Source: Clostridia bacterium (GTDB taxonomy: Bacteria; Bacillota; Clostridia; Oscillospirales; Acutalibacteraceae). Taken from it: a DNA stretch of 64,000 nucleotides. Every line of letters begins with the position of its first letter. The stretch's first letter is position 1. The translations under genes and the position numbers were made by a program. The stretch covers positions 1 to 64,000 of the forward strand of contig JAFQKB010000045.1 of assembly GCA_017397125.1 (NCBI GenBank), written 5' to 3'. Shown here in pieces: positions 8,119 through 15,500 of the stretch. The notes beneath the pieces were generated by a model that worked only from the letters and a program-made list of their open reading frames with translations, had not been told where the DNA came from and made no database searches.

Positions 8119-8816
8119 GCGCCCTGCTGGAGGCGGTGGTTCGCCTGCTGTATCCGAAGCACTGCTTTCTGTGCAATCGGGCGATCCTGCCCCGCCACCG
8201 CCTGTGTGAGAATTGCCGGCAGCAGGCACCGTATATTCTGCCGCCGGTGTGCGAGCGGTGCGGCCGGGGCGAGGACGCCTGCATCTGCGGCGGACACCGC
8301 CATCATTATGAGCGCTGCATCAGCGCCTTTTACCACGACGGCGTGGCCAAGACCGGCGTCTACACCCTCAAGAGTGAGGACCTGGCCGTGACGGTGGACG
8401 GCTTTGCCGCCGAGATGGCGGAGGTGGTGCGCCGGGAATACGGCGGTATCCCTTTCGCTTGCATTACGGCGGTGCCGCTGCATCCCGCGGACCGACGGGC
8501 GCGCGGCTTTGACCAGGCGGCCCGGCTGGGACAGGCCCTGTCCCGGCATCTGGATATCCCCTTTGTACCGCTGCTCAAAAAGATCACTCGCACCCAGCCC
8601 CAAAAGGAGCTGTCCGCCATCCAGCGCAGCGGCAATCTGCTGGGAGTGTTCGACGTGACCGGTCCGGTGGCGGATAAGACGGTGCTGCTGGTGGACGACG
8701 TGATCACCACCGGCTCCACCCTGGACGAGTGCGCCAAGATGCTGAAGATCTACGGTGCGGCCGATGTGTACGGGGTGACAGCAGCCGCAGCGGTCTTGAA
8801 AAAGAGTGCGGAATGA
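8115..8816 (+). CDS. comF: ComF-family amidophosphoribosyltransferase-like protein
   Basis: A 233-aa protein with an N-terminal zinc-finger-like segment (CFLCNRAILPRHRLCENC ... CERCGRGEDACICGG) and a C-terminal phosphoribosyltransferase fold with the PRPP loop VLLVDDVITTGSTLDE. Homologues (ComFC/GntX) support DNA uptake and single-strand handling in natural transformation. The start is a GTG that overlaps the recD2 stop. With dprA further along the window it suggests, but does not prove, competence. The mreB-like gene's promoter lies inside its 3' end. Confidence 0.92.
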   Translation: MSALLEAVVRLLYPKHCFLCNRAILPRHRLCENCRQQAPYILPPVCERCGRGEDACICGGHRHHYERCISAFYHDGVAKTGVYTLKSEDLAVTVDGFAAEMAEVVRREYGGIPFACITAVPLHPADRRARGFDQAARLGQALSRHLDIPFVPLLKKITRTQPQKELSAIQRSGNLLGVFDVTGPVADKTVLLVDDVITTGSTLDECAKMLKIYGAADVYGVTAAAAVLKKSAE

Positions 8817-8824
8817 TGTATAAT
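8796..8824 (+). promoter_or_regulatory. Sigma-A promoter of the mreB-like gene
   Basis: TTGAAA (8796-8801), 17-base spacer, TATAAT (8819-8824). The -35 lies inside the end of comF. The mreB-like ATG is 36 bases downstream of the -10. Confidence 0.8.
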
Positions 8825-8859
8825 GACCTAAGTTTGTAGGATAGCAAGGAGTTAGCGCA

Positions 8860-9888
8860 ATGAATTTGGGAATTGATCTGGGCACCTCCCGGGTGGTCAT
8901 TTACGACCCGGCGGCGGGTGTGGTGCTGGATGAGCCGGCGGTGATCGCCGTGGCCCGGGATGACGGACACGTGATCGCCTGCGGCACCGAGGCGGAGGAG
9001 ATGCTGGGGCGCACCCCGGACTCCATCCTGGCGGTGCGGCCGGTGCAAAAGGGCGTCATCGCCGAATACGAGCTGGCGGAGAAGCTGCTGCGGCACTGTC
9101 TGCAGCGGGTGTGCTCCAACCGCATCGCCAAGCCCTGTGTGGCGGTCAGCGTGGCAGAAAAGGTCACCGACGTGGAGCAGCGCTCCTTCATCGAGGCGGT
9201 GGTGTCCGCCGGCGCCCGGCGGGTGACGCTGGTGCCGGAGACGGTGGCGGCGGCCATCGGAGCGGGCATCGACGTGAGCCTGCCCCTGGGCCAGATGATC
9301 GTCAATGCCGGCGGCGGCACGGTGGATGCGTCGGTGCTGTCCCTCCGGGGCGAGGCGGTCTTCTCCTCCATCCGGGTGGCGGGCAGCGCTATGGACGACG
9401 CCATCATCCGCTATCTGCGTGCCCGGCACGGCCTGATCATCAGCGAGACCACCGCCGAGCGGCTGAAGATCCGCATCGGTTGCGCCCTGCCGGAGGACCC
9501 GGAGCTGACGGCGCCGGCCAAGGGGCGGGACGCTCTTACCGGCCTTCCCCGGATGGTGCAGATGACCTCTACTGAGCTGTGCGAGGCCATCAGCGAGCCC
9601 CTGCAGGATATGCTGGATATGGTGCAGCGGGTGCTGGAGATCACTCCGCCGGAGCTGGCCGGCGACATCATCAACAACGGCATCTGCCTGACCGGCGGCC
9701 TGGCGCAGCTGCGCGGCCTGCCGGAGCTGCTGGCCCGGAGCACCGGCGTGGCCTGCCACGTGGCGGACAACCCGGCCCAGTGCGTCGCCATCGGCGCCGG
9801 CAAGGCGCTGCAGTACGCCTCGGCGTTTTCGGCGGTGTACGATCTGGGCAATTATACCTATCGACTGTCGGACAACGTGACCAACTAA
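8860..9888 (+). CDS. MreB/Mbl-family actin-like protein (paralogue with altered phosphate-2 motif)
   Basis: 342 aa, with full-length MreB architecture. Phosphate-1 motif LGIDLGTSRVVIY is at residues 3-15. MreB-typical segments are LGRTPDSILAVRPVQKGVIA, LVPETVAAAIGAGIDV and TTAERLKIRIG; the adenosine motif is CLTGGLAQLRGLPELL. The phosphate-2 motif, normally DxGGGT, reads NAGGGT (residues ~148-153), so the conserved Mg/ATP-linked aspartate is asparagine. It is a monocistronic unit with its own promoter and terminator, not next to mreCD. It is probably an MreB/Mbl/MreBH paralogue for cell shape or sporulation; the substitution may alter ATP turnover. Confidence 0.88.
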   Translation: MNLGIDLGTSRVVIYDPAAGVVLDEPAVIAVARDDGHVIACGTEAEEMLGRTPDSILAVRPVQKGVIAEYELAEKLLRHCLQRVCSNRIAKPCVAVSVAEKVTDVEQRSFIEAVVSAGARRVTLVPETVAAAIGAGIDVSLPLGQMIVNAGGGTVDASVLSLRGEAVFSSIRVAGSAMDDAIIRYLRARHGLIISETTAERLKIRIGCALPEDPELTAPAKGRDALTGLPRMVQMTSTELCEAISEPLQDMLDMVQRVLEITPPELAGDIINNGICLTGGLAQLRGLPELLARSTGVACHVADNPAQCVAIGAGKALQYASAFSAVYDLGNYTYRLSDNVTN

Positions 9889-9897
9889 ATCGCACCC

Positions 9898-9945
9898 AAA
9901 AGAGGTCGACCCACGGAGCGCTACGCACCGGGTCGACCTCTTTTT
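9898..9945 (+). terminator. Terminator of the mreB-like gene
   Basis: AAAGAGGTCGACCC pairs with GGGTCGACCTCTTT across a 17-base loop and is followed by a T run, 10 bases after the stop. Confidence 0.9.
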
Positions 9946-9983
9946 GAACAGAAAACGGTGCGAAATTTTGTATAGTTTGCCCT

Positions 9984-10013
9984 TTGAAAATGGTGTATGC
10001 TTTGTGTTACAAT
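9984..10013 (+). promoter_or_regulatory. Sigma-A promoter of the carD-like gene
   Basis: TTGAAA (9984-9989), 18-base spacer, TACAAT (10008-10013). Confidence 0.7.
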
Positions 10014-10048
10014 GGTAATGGTGAAATATGGCGAAAGAGGTGACAGAT

Positions 10049-10558
10049 ATGAGCACAGCGGTGGCGATAGGCACCTACGTTCTCTATGGCAAGGTGGGCG
10101 TATGCCTGGTGCGGGAGCAGACCACCATGTCTTACGGTGCCGGCAGCGGTATGTATTACGTGCTGTGTCCGGTCAGTGACGGCCGTTCTTCCGTATACGT
10201 TCCCTGCGATAATGCCGAGCTGGTGGCCCGTATGCGTCCGCTACTGACCCGGGATGAGATCGACGCTCTGCTGTCCGGGGCGGACACTCTGCAGATGGAG
10301 TGGGTGGACGACCGCAACGAGCGTGCCTCTCTGTACCGCACCGTTATGGGCAGCAACGACCGGCGTGAGCTCATCCACCTCATTCGCTGCCTGTACGGCC
10401 GCAAGCAGGAGAAGCTGGCCGCCGGCAAGCGGCTCTCCGCCATGGACGAGGCGGCTCTGCAGGAGAGCGTGCGCCTGCTGGAGGAGGAGCTGTCCCTGGT
10501 GTTGGAGATCCCTCGGGGCGAGGTGGCCGCCTATATCCACAGCCGCCTGGAGCAATAA
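10049..10558 (+). CDS. CarD-family RNA polymerase-binding regulator
   Basis: 169 aa. Residues ~5-60 form a CarD/TRCF Tudor-like RNAP-interaction domain (AIGTYVLYGKVGVCLV, then YYVLCPVSDGRSSVYVPCDN). An all-helical C-terminal domain (70-169) includes RRELIHLIRCLYGRKQEKLA, as in CarD/CdnL proteins that bind the beta subunit and stabilise open complexes, often at rRNA promoters. The start ATG 10049 sits behind AAGAGGTG; an ATG seven codons upstream (10028) has a weaker site. It stands alone between its own promoter and terminator. Confidence 0.88.
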   Translation: MSTAVAIGTYVLYGKVGVCLVREQTTMSYGAGSGMYYVLCPVSDGRSSVYVPCDNAELVARMRPLLTRDEIDALLSGADTLQMEWVDDRNERASLYRTVMGSNDRRELIHLIRCLYGRKQEKLAAGKRLSAMDEAALQESVRLLEEELSLVLEIPRGEVAAYIHSRLEQ

Positions 10559-10568
10559 ACGTGTCATC

Positions 10569-10604
10569 CACAGAGTCAGCCGGTTCGGTTGACTCTGTTT
10601 TTTT
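10569..10604 (+). terminator. Terminator of the carD-like gene
   Basis: The stem ACAGAGTCA / TGACTCTGT with loop GCCGGTTCGGT is followed by TTTTTTT, 12 bases after the stop. Confidence 0.9.
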
Positions 10605-10693
10605 GTAAAAATTCTGTCCCGGGTCTAGCCAAACCGGCACAAATGTGGTACACTGTCTCTATATTAACCTTGCGACCGAGAGGAGGAGCTACC

Positions 10694-11260
10694 GTGGGCA
10701 CTGTTTGCTGTTTTACCGGCTACCGGCCGCACCGGTTTTCCTTTTCTCCCACCGGCCTGCGCCCGGAGCACGTCCAGGCGGCCCTGGGCGGGCAGATCCG
10801 CCGCCTGTACGAGGAGGGCTGCCGCACCTTTATCAGCGGTATGAGCACCGGCGTAGACCTGTGGGCCGCGGCGGAGGTGGTGGCCCTGCAGCAGCACCAC
10901 CCGGATATTCAGCTGGTGGCGGCGGTGCCCTTTGTGGGTCAGGAGACCCATTGGCCCCAGCCCCTGCAGCGGGAGTACCACCGGATACTGGCGGCATGCG
11001 GGCAGGTGGAGGTGCTGCACGATGGGGCAGAGGCCCAGGCGGACCCGGGGGCCTGCTACCGGCGGCGCAACCGCTGGATGGTGGACCGGGCGGATACGGT
11101 GCTGGCGGTGTGCGAGTACGATATCGGCGATACCCGCAGCGGCACGGCGGCCACGGTACGCTACGCCCGGCAAAAGCAACGGCGGATACTGTACATTCAC
11201 CCCCAGACCCTGACCGTCACCGAGGAGACGGTGGAGCAGATCCGGTTTCCGATGGAATAA
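10694..11260 (+). CDS. SLOG-family protein, YspA/DUF1273-like
   Basis: 188 aa. The N-terminal CCFTGYRPHRFSF is typical of the YpsA/DUF1273 branch of the SLOG (SMF/DprA-LOG) Rossmann superfamily. Further motifs are CRTFISGMSTGVDLWAAAEV and a late DIGDTRSGTAATVRYARQK, consistent with a nucleotide-binding pocket. The start is GTG 10694, behind GAGGAGG. In B. subtilis YpsA affects cell division; other SLOG proteins are proposed nucleotide sensors. The biochemical role is not established. A 93-aa unknown follows 30 bases later and may be co-transcribed. Confidence 0.82.
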   Translation: MGTVCCFTGYRPHRFSFSPTGLRPEHVQAALGGQIRRLYEEGCRTFISGMSTGVDLWAAAEVVALQQHHPDIQLVAAVPFVGQETHWPQPLQREYHRILAACGQVEVLHDGAEAQADPGACYRRRNRWMVDRADTVLAVCEYDIGDTRSGTAATVRYARQKQRRILYIHPQTLTVTEETVEQIRFPME

Positions 11261-11290
11261 ACGTCATCTCAATCATAGGAGGTCATAGCG

Positions 11291-11572
11291 ATGGCATTGC
11301 GCGATTTTCCCATTCCGGGTATTTTGTTTTTCACCAGCGGCAACCCCTTTAGCGGCAGCTATAAGGGGCTCAACTACCGCATTGACCCCGTAAAGGGGAA
11401 TGCGGAAAAGGATATCACCGCCCACTTGGAGGTGTGCGTGTGGACCGGCCCCTTGTGCAGCGATCTCAGCGAAAAGACCGCCACCGCCGAATTTTCTTTG
11501 GACGTGGACGGCCTGGCCCAGGCGGAGGAGTGGCTGCGGGCGCAGTACGCGGCTTTCGCGGCGGAAAATTAA
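11291..11572 (+). CDS. Hypothetical protein, 93 aa
   Basis: A small soluble protein beginning MALRDFPIPGILFFTSGNPF, preceded by AGGAGG (eight bases before the ATG). Composition looks like a folded alpha/beta domain: beta-like N-terminus, SEKTATAEFSLDVDGLAQAEEWLRAQ as strand plus helix. No signal peptide or membrane segment is visible. It follows the SLOG protein in the same direction and ends just before the tRNA-Gly promoter. The family is not recognised. Confidence 0.7.
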   Translation: MALRDFPIPGILFFTSGNPFSGSYKGLNYRIDPVKGNAEKDITAHLEVCVWTGPLCSDLSEKTATAEFSLDVDGLAQAEEWLRAQYAAFAAEN

Positions 11573-11595
11573 ACGGTTTTGTCGGCAAAATTCCC

Positions 11596-11624
11596 TTGCT
11601 TTTTCCGGTTTTGTGTGCTATACT
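11596..11624 (+). promoter_or_regulatory. Promoter of tRNA-Gly
   Basis: TTGCTT (11596-11601), 17-base spacer, TATACT (11619-11624). The tRNA 5' end is 15 bases after the -10. Confidence 0.7.
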
Positions 11625-11639
11625 TGACCCGTTGCATAG

Positions 11640-11713
11640 GCAGGGTTGGTATATCGGTATTACAGCGGCTTCCCAAGCCGTTAAGGCGGGTTCGACTCCC
11701 GTACCCTGCTCCA
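11640..11713 (+). tRNA. tRNA-Gly (anticodon CCC)
   Basis: A 74-base cloverleaf with the 3' CCA encoded. Acceptor GCAGGGT pairs with ACCCTGC, the anticodon arm is GCGGC-TTCCCAA-GCCGT with CCC at 11672-11674, and the T arm is CGGGTTCGACTCCCG. It reads GGG codons. It has its own promoter and terminator and marks the left edge of the accessory region with the giant surface proteins. No second copy of its 3' end was seen as an attachment-site duplicate. Confidence 0.97.
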
Positions 11714-11714
11714 T

Positions 11715-11757
11715 GTAAAAAACCTCTTTTGTCTATCGGACAAAAGAGGTTTTTTAC
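11715..11757 (+). terminator. Terminator of tRNA-Gly
   Basis: A near-perfect stem AAAAAACCTCTTTTGTC / GACAAAAGAGGTTTTTT (with a short TATCG-type loop) begins 2 bases after the CCA end. The A/T-rich flanks could allow it to work on both strands. Confidence 0.92.
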
Positions 11758-11930
11758 AATGATATCCGTTCCCTGCGGTCACGGATGATATAGCTAACGC
11801 TATGATATCTGCTACGCAGATGATATACGCTTCGCGTATGAAAGGAACGGATATTATATCATGCTTGCCGCAGGCAAGTATACCATGCGGCGAAGCCGTA
11901 TATCATATCGCCATAGGCGATATATCATTG
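11757..11930. repeat. Nested hairpin cluster element, 174 bp
   Basis: The ends are inverted repeats, CAATGATAT (11757-11765) and ATATCATTG (11922-11930). Inside, GATATCCGTTCC (11761-11772) can pair with GGAACGGATAT (11844-11854) around three small hairpins: ATAGC-TAAC-GCTAT, ATCTGC-TAC-GCAGAT and ATACGC-TTC-GCGTAT. Three more follow: CTTGCC-GCA-GGCAAG, TGCGGC-GAA-GCCGTA and ATATCGCC-ATA-GGCGATAT. Nearly every base is in a stem, a 3-4-base loop or a GATAT/ATATCA linker. There is no coding capacity. The architecture matches the element at 43347. Whether it works as DNA or RNA, or is a non-autonomous mobile element, is unknown. Confidence 0.85.
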
Positions 11931-11991
11931 AAAAGTACTGTGATCTGTGGTATGCTTAGTTCAACACCTTGAATTTGTGGGAGTGTTCTAT

Positions 11992-12306
11992 ATGTTCGGT
12001 ATTACTGTCGATGATGTCATTAAGGTTTATGATCAACTGAAAGACAACTACGATTTGATCTTGACCACTACTTCTGCGCTGGATGAGGGGTTTACGATAG
12101 ATTGCCCTATCATTGTAGGCAAAGCCCATGATCAGATCATTGAGTTGTACGAAGATGGCGGAGATTTTGTTTTGGATGTGATGGATGCAGAGAAAACAAA
12201 GGGCACTCATTGGCACCCCTACGATGTAGAGGGTGCTACAGATGATATTGTAGAGTTCATGGAAGGCAAATCCGATTATACAATGTCGCCCTTTAGACAA
12301 GGATAG
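11992..12306 (+). CDS. Hypothetical acidic protein, 104 aa
   Basis: A small, strongly acidic soluble protein beginning MFGITVDDVIKVYDQL and containing THWHPYDVEGATDDIVEFM. The start ATG 11992 follows GGGAGTG; a GTG 45 bases upstream in frame would add a poorly supported extension. Base composition is clearly more AT-rich than the housekeeping genes, suggesting recent arrival. It sits between the hairpin cluster and the giant surface-protein genes and has its own terminator. No family is recognised. Size and charge would fit an orphan immunity or anti-type protein, but nothing next to it supports that. Confidence 0.72.
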   Translation: MFGITVDDVIKVYDQLKDNYDLILTTTSALDEGFTIDCPIIVGKAHDQIIELYEDGGDFVLDVMDAEKTKGTHWHPYDVEGATDDIVEFMEGKSDYTMSPFRQG

Positions 12307-12380
12307 GATTTCTTGGTAAGCCACACTACTTTTGGTCTTTTTTACTCCTACTTGCACTACTTTTAGTCGCTCTTTCGCAA

Positions 12381-12416
12381 AAAAAGACAGTCGCCCATCG
12401 GGTGGCTGTTTTTTTA
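12381..12416 (+). terminator. Terminator after the 104-aa gene
   Basis: ACAGTCGCCC-ATC-GGGTGGCTGT (one G-T pair) is followed by T7 and lies about 80 bases after the stop. Confidence 0.85.
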
Positions 12417-12446
12417 TCCTTTCTAAATAGATAGCCGGCTGTTTTT

Positions 12447-12481
12447 CAATGGACGATTCAACGATTGTCCGTTGTTTTTTT
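12447..12481 (+). terminator. Second terminator-like hairpin before the giant-protein promoter
   Basis: CAATGGAC (12447-12454) pairs with GTCCGTTG (12467-12474), followed by a T run. It lies just upstream of the promoter at 12496, so it would block read-through into the surface-protein genes. Confidence 0.6.
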
Positions 12482-12495
12482 ATTTAACAAAGCAC

Positions 12496-12524
12496 TTGAA
12501 ATATACGCCCGTATTTGTTATAGT
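12496..12524 (+). promoter_or_regulatory. Sigma-A promoter of the giant surface-protein operon
   Basis: TTGAAA (12496-12501), 17-base spacer, TATAGT (12519-12524), about 40 bases before ATG 12566, which has an AGGAGGG site. Confidence 0.75.
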
Positions 12525-12565
12525 TAATATATGCATATTGATCCAGTTTTTAGGAGGGATTTATT

Positions 12566-15500
12566 ATGTCAATAAGCAAAAAACATGCAAATTTCAGAAA
12601 GGTGATGGCGGCCATCCTGTCCATCGTCATGCTGCTCGTGCAGTTGCCGACGAGCGTCTTTGCAGAGACGTTTGAAGAGGTAGTGCCCGACGTCGACGTG
12701 ATGGAGCCGGAGGTTGCGCCGGTGCCTGGCGGTGAGACGGCGCAGCTGATGCTGGGCACCGGTGTGGTGGTGACAACTGCAACGACCCTCACCTTTACGC
12801 CGGATGTGAGTGGTGTCTACTGCTTCTATTCCGGCGAGGCACTGGATTGTGATCCCTTTGCTACGTTGTACGATGCGGATCATAATGAGCTCGGCTACAA
12901 CGATGACGGCGGCGGAGAACTCCAGTTTGAGATGCATCTGGCGCTGACCGCCGGCGTTACGTATTATCTGGAGGCGGGCGCGTATAGCGAAAAGTTCCAG
13001 TATACCGTAACGGTGACAGAGAGCAATCTGGCTGAGATCGAGATCGTCTCCTGCCCGGATTTCGAAACCATCCAATACGATACAAAGAACGGTAACTGGG
13101 CGACGGTGTACAATGATGAGATTGTGGACCGCTATTTTAACTACCATATGCCTTATGAGGTGCTAAGCAACATAGTTATAAAGGTCACTTACAAGGACGG
13201 TACCAGTAAAGAGATCGGCTATGAGGATGAAAACGGTTATTATTCCGGCATACGCTTTGAATGGGATTTCTATCAGAATCCCTGGACCGTCGGTAGCGAT
13301 AACCCGTTTTATATCAACTATAAGGGGATGAAGGCCGTGGGCAGCGCCACGGTGACAGCATCCCCGGTGGCTCATATGGAGCTGGTGTCGATCGATAACG
13401 TAGAGTTTGTCGAGTGCGACGAGAGCAATGGCTACTGGAGCAACTACTATTATGACATTGAATTGGAAGAGCCCTACTTTACATATTACCCGGATGAGCA
13501 GTCGATCGTGCTGTCCGTTACCTACACCGACGGCACCGTCCGGGAGGTACAGGCTTATTCGGAAGAGGCCGGCTGGGCGGGCATCAGCACGTACTCGGAC
13601 CAGTATCTGGATCCGTGGACGCTGGGCGAGAACACCTTTGAGATCTGGTACCAGGGTGCTTGCATCACCACCACGGCCACCGTTATCGAAAGCCCGGTGG
13701 AGAGCATAGAGGTTATTTCCGGCGGCGACTTTGCCTATACGGAGTTCGATACGAAGTATGGCTATTGGACTGAGTCGGGAATAGGTGAAATGTTCTATTA
13801 CTTTCCTCACGTATTCGTGAACAACCTGGTTGTGAAGGTCACGTACAAGGACGGCACCACCGAGGAGATCACCACCACTGACGGTATCACCAGTAGTCAT
13901 ACTCAGTGGGAACAGCCCTGGACGGTCGATGGCAACAACCGGATAACCATCTCGTATAAGGGTGCTTCCATCCAGGTGCCGGTCACCATCAAGCCCGGCC
14001 TGGTGGAGCGCATCGAGGTTGAGGACGTGGTGGTTACCGCCGGTACCAACGGCGAGTTCTATTCCTTTACGGATTCTACGACGGCTGGCGTTTGGTATCG
14101 CTACATCACCGAGCCTTCGGCTATCACCGTGTATCTGACCGACGGCCGTGTGCTGAAGGGTGATAGCCATGAGATCTATCAGCAGCTGGGTGCGTGGGTG
14201 TCCTTTATCGCTGACCAGGAGCAGAGCTATTATAATCAGTGGGGCGTGGGCGAATACACCGTCACCGCCTCCTTGCTCGGTAGAACGACGGAATTCCGCT
14301 ACATAATCGAGGAATCGGACGTTGCTGAAATTTTCGTAGAGGATGTATCTGTCAACGAGGGCGAGTACGGCTATTGGGACAGCGGTTACTGGGAGAATGG
14401 CCAGTGGATCGAAAGAGAGTGGTTCTGCTACTCGTTCCTTAATCAAGAGGTCACCGTTACCCTGAAGGATGGCCAGGTGCTCTCGGGCACTCTGAGCTAC
14501 CTGGGGGAAGAACTCGGCTTAGCTACGTATTTTATTACCGACCAGTGCGGTCGCAACCCGTGGGAGGCCGGCACGACCCATACGGCCGTGGTGTACGTGG
14601 GCGGCACGACCTGCGAGGTTTCCGTGAGCATCCGGGAGAACAACGTGGAGAGCATCCGGGTGATCGATACCCAAAACTTTGTATACTATGAGAACGACCC
14701 CTCCACCGGCAACTGGGAGGGAGACTTGTTCATCTATTCGGATTGGGAATTGGCAAGCCGCGTGACCCTTCTCGTTACGTATAAGGATGGATCCACCGAA
14801 GAAGTATCCTATTACGATGAACATGGCAACTATACCGGCATCCAGTTTTCCAGCAATCAGCACCAAGACCCGTGGACCATTGGCGGAGACAACCCCTTGA
14901 CCATCCGTTATATGGGCAAGTCGGATACCATATCGGCTGTTATTGGTAATACCCCCATTGCCAGCATTGTGGTGGAGCCGCTCACGTATTCGGTAGGTCT
15001 CGGCGGCTGGTGGCAGTACTATTGGCACTACAACGAAAACATGGAATATGTCCAGGACCGCTATTACTATTATCCCGTGGAGCCGCAAAAAATCACCGTT
15101 ACCTGCACGAACGGCACCGTGATCAGCGGCACCCGGGATGAGATCGAAAAGCAGACCGGCAGCTCTATCGGGTTCTCCGATGATCAGAGCTTTGACAATC
15201 CGTGGGGCGTGGGCACCCATATGGCGACCTGCACCTTTATGGGCGTGTCCGTGGAATTTGCGGTCATCATCGAGGAGTCCCCGGTCAAGAGCATCGTGAT
15301 AGAGCCGATCACTCTGGCGGAGGGCGTCGACGGCGCTTGGTATTCCAACAGATACGAGCAAGACGGCGAATGGGTAATGGAGCACTATTATCACTATTAC
15401 GTGGAGCCGCAAATAGTCACCATCATCTACCGTGACGGCAAAGTGATCAGCGGCACACCCTATGAGATCGAGGAACAAACCGGCTACCGCCTCGAGATAT

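Noticed and set aside
11579..11788. Short open frames across the tRNA-Gly gene
   Set aside because: They overlap the tRNA and its terminator and have no ribosome site.
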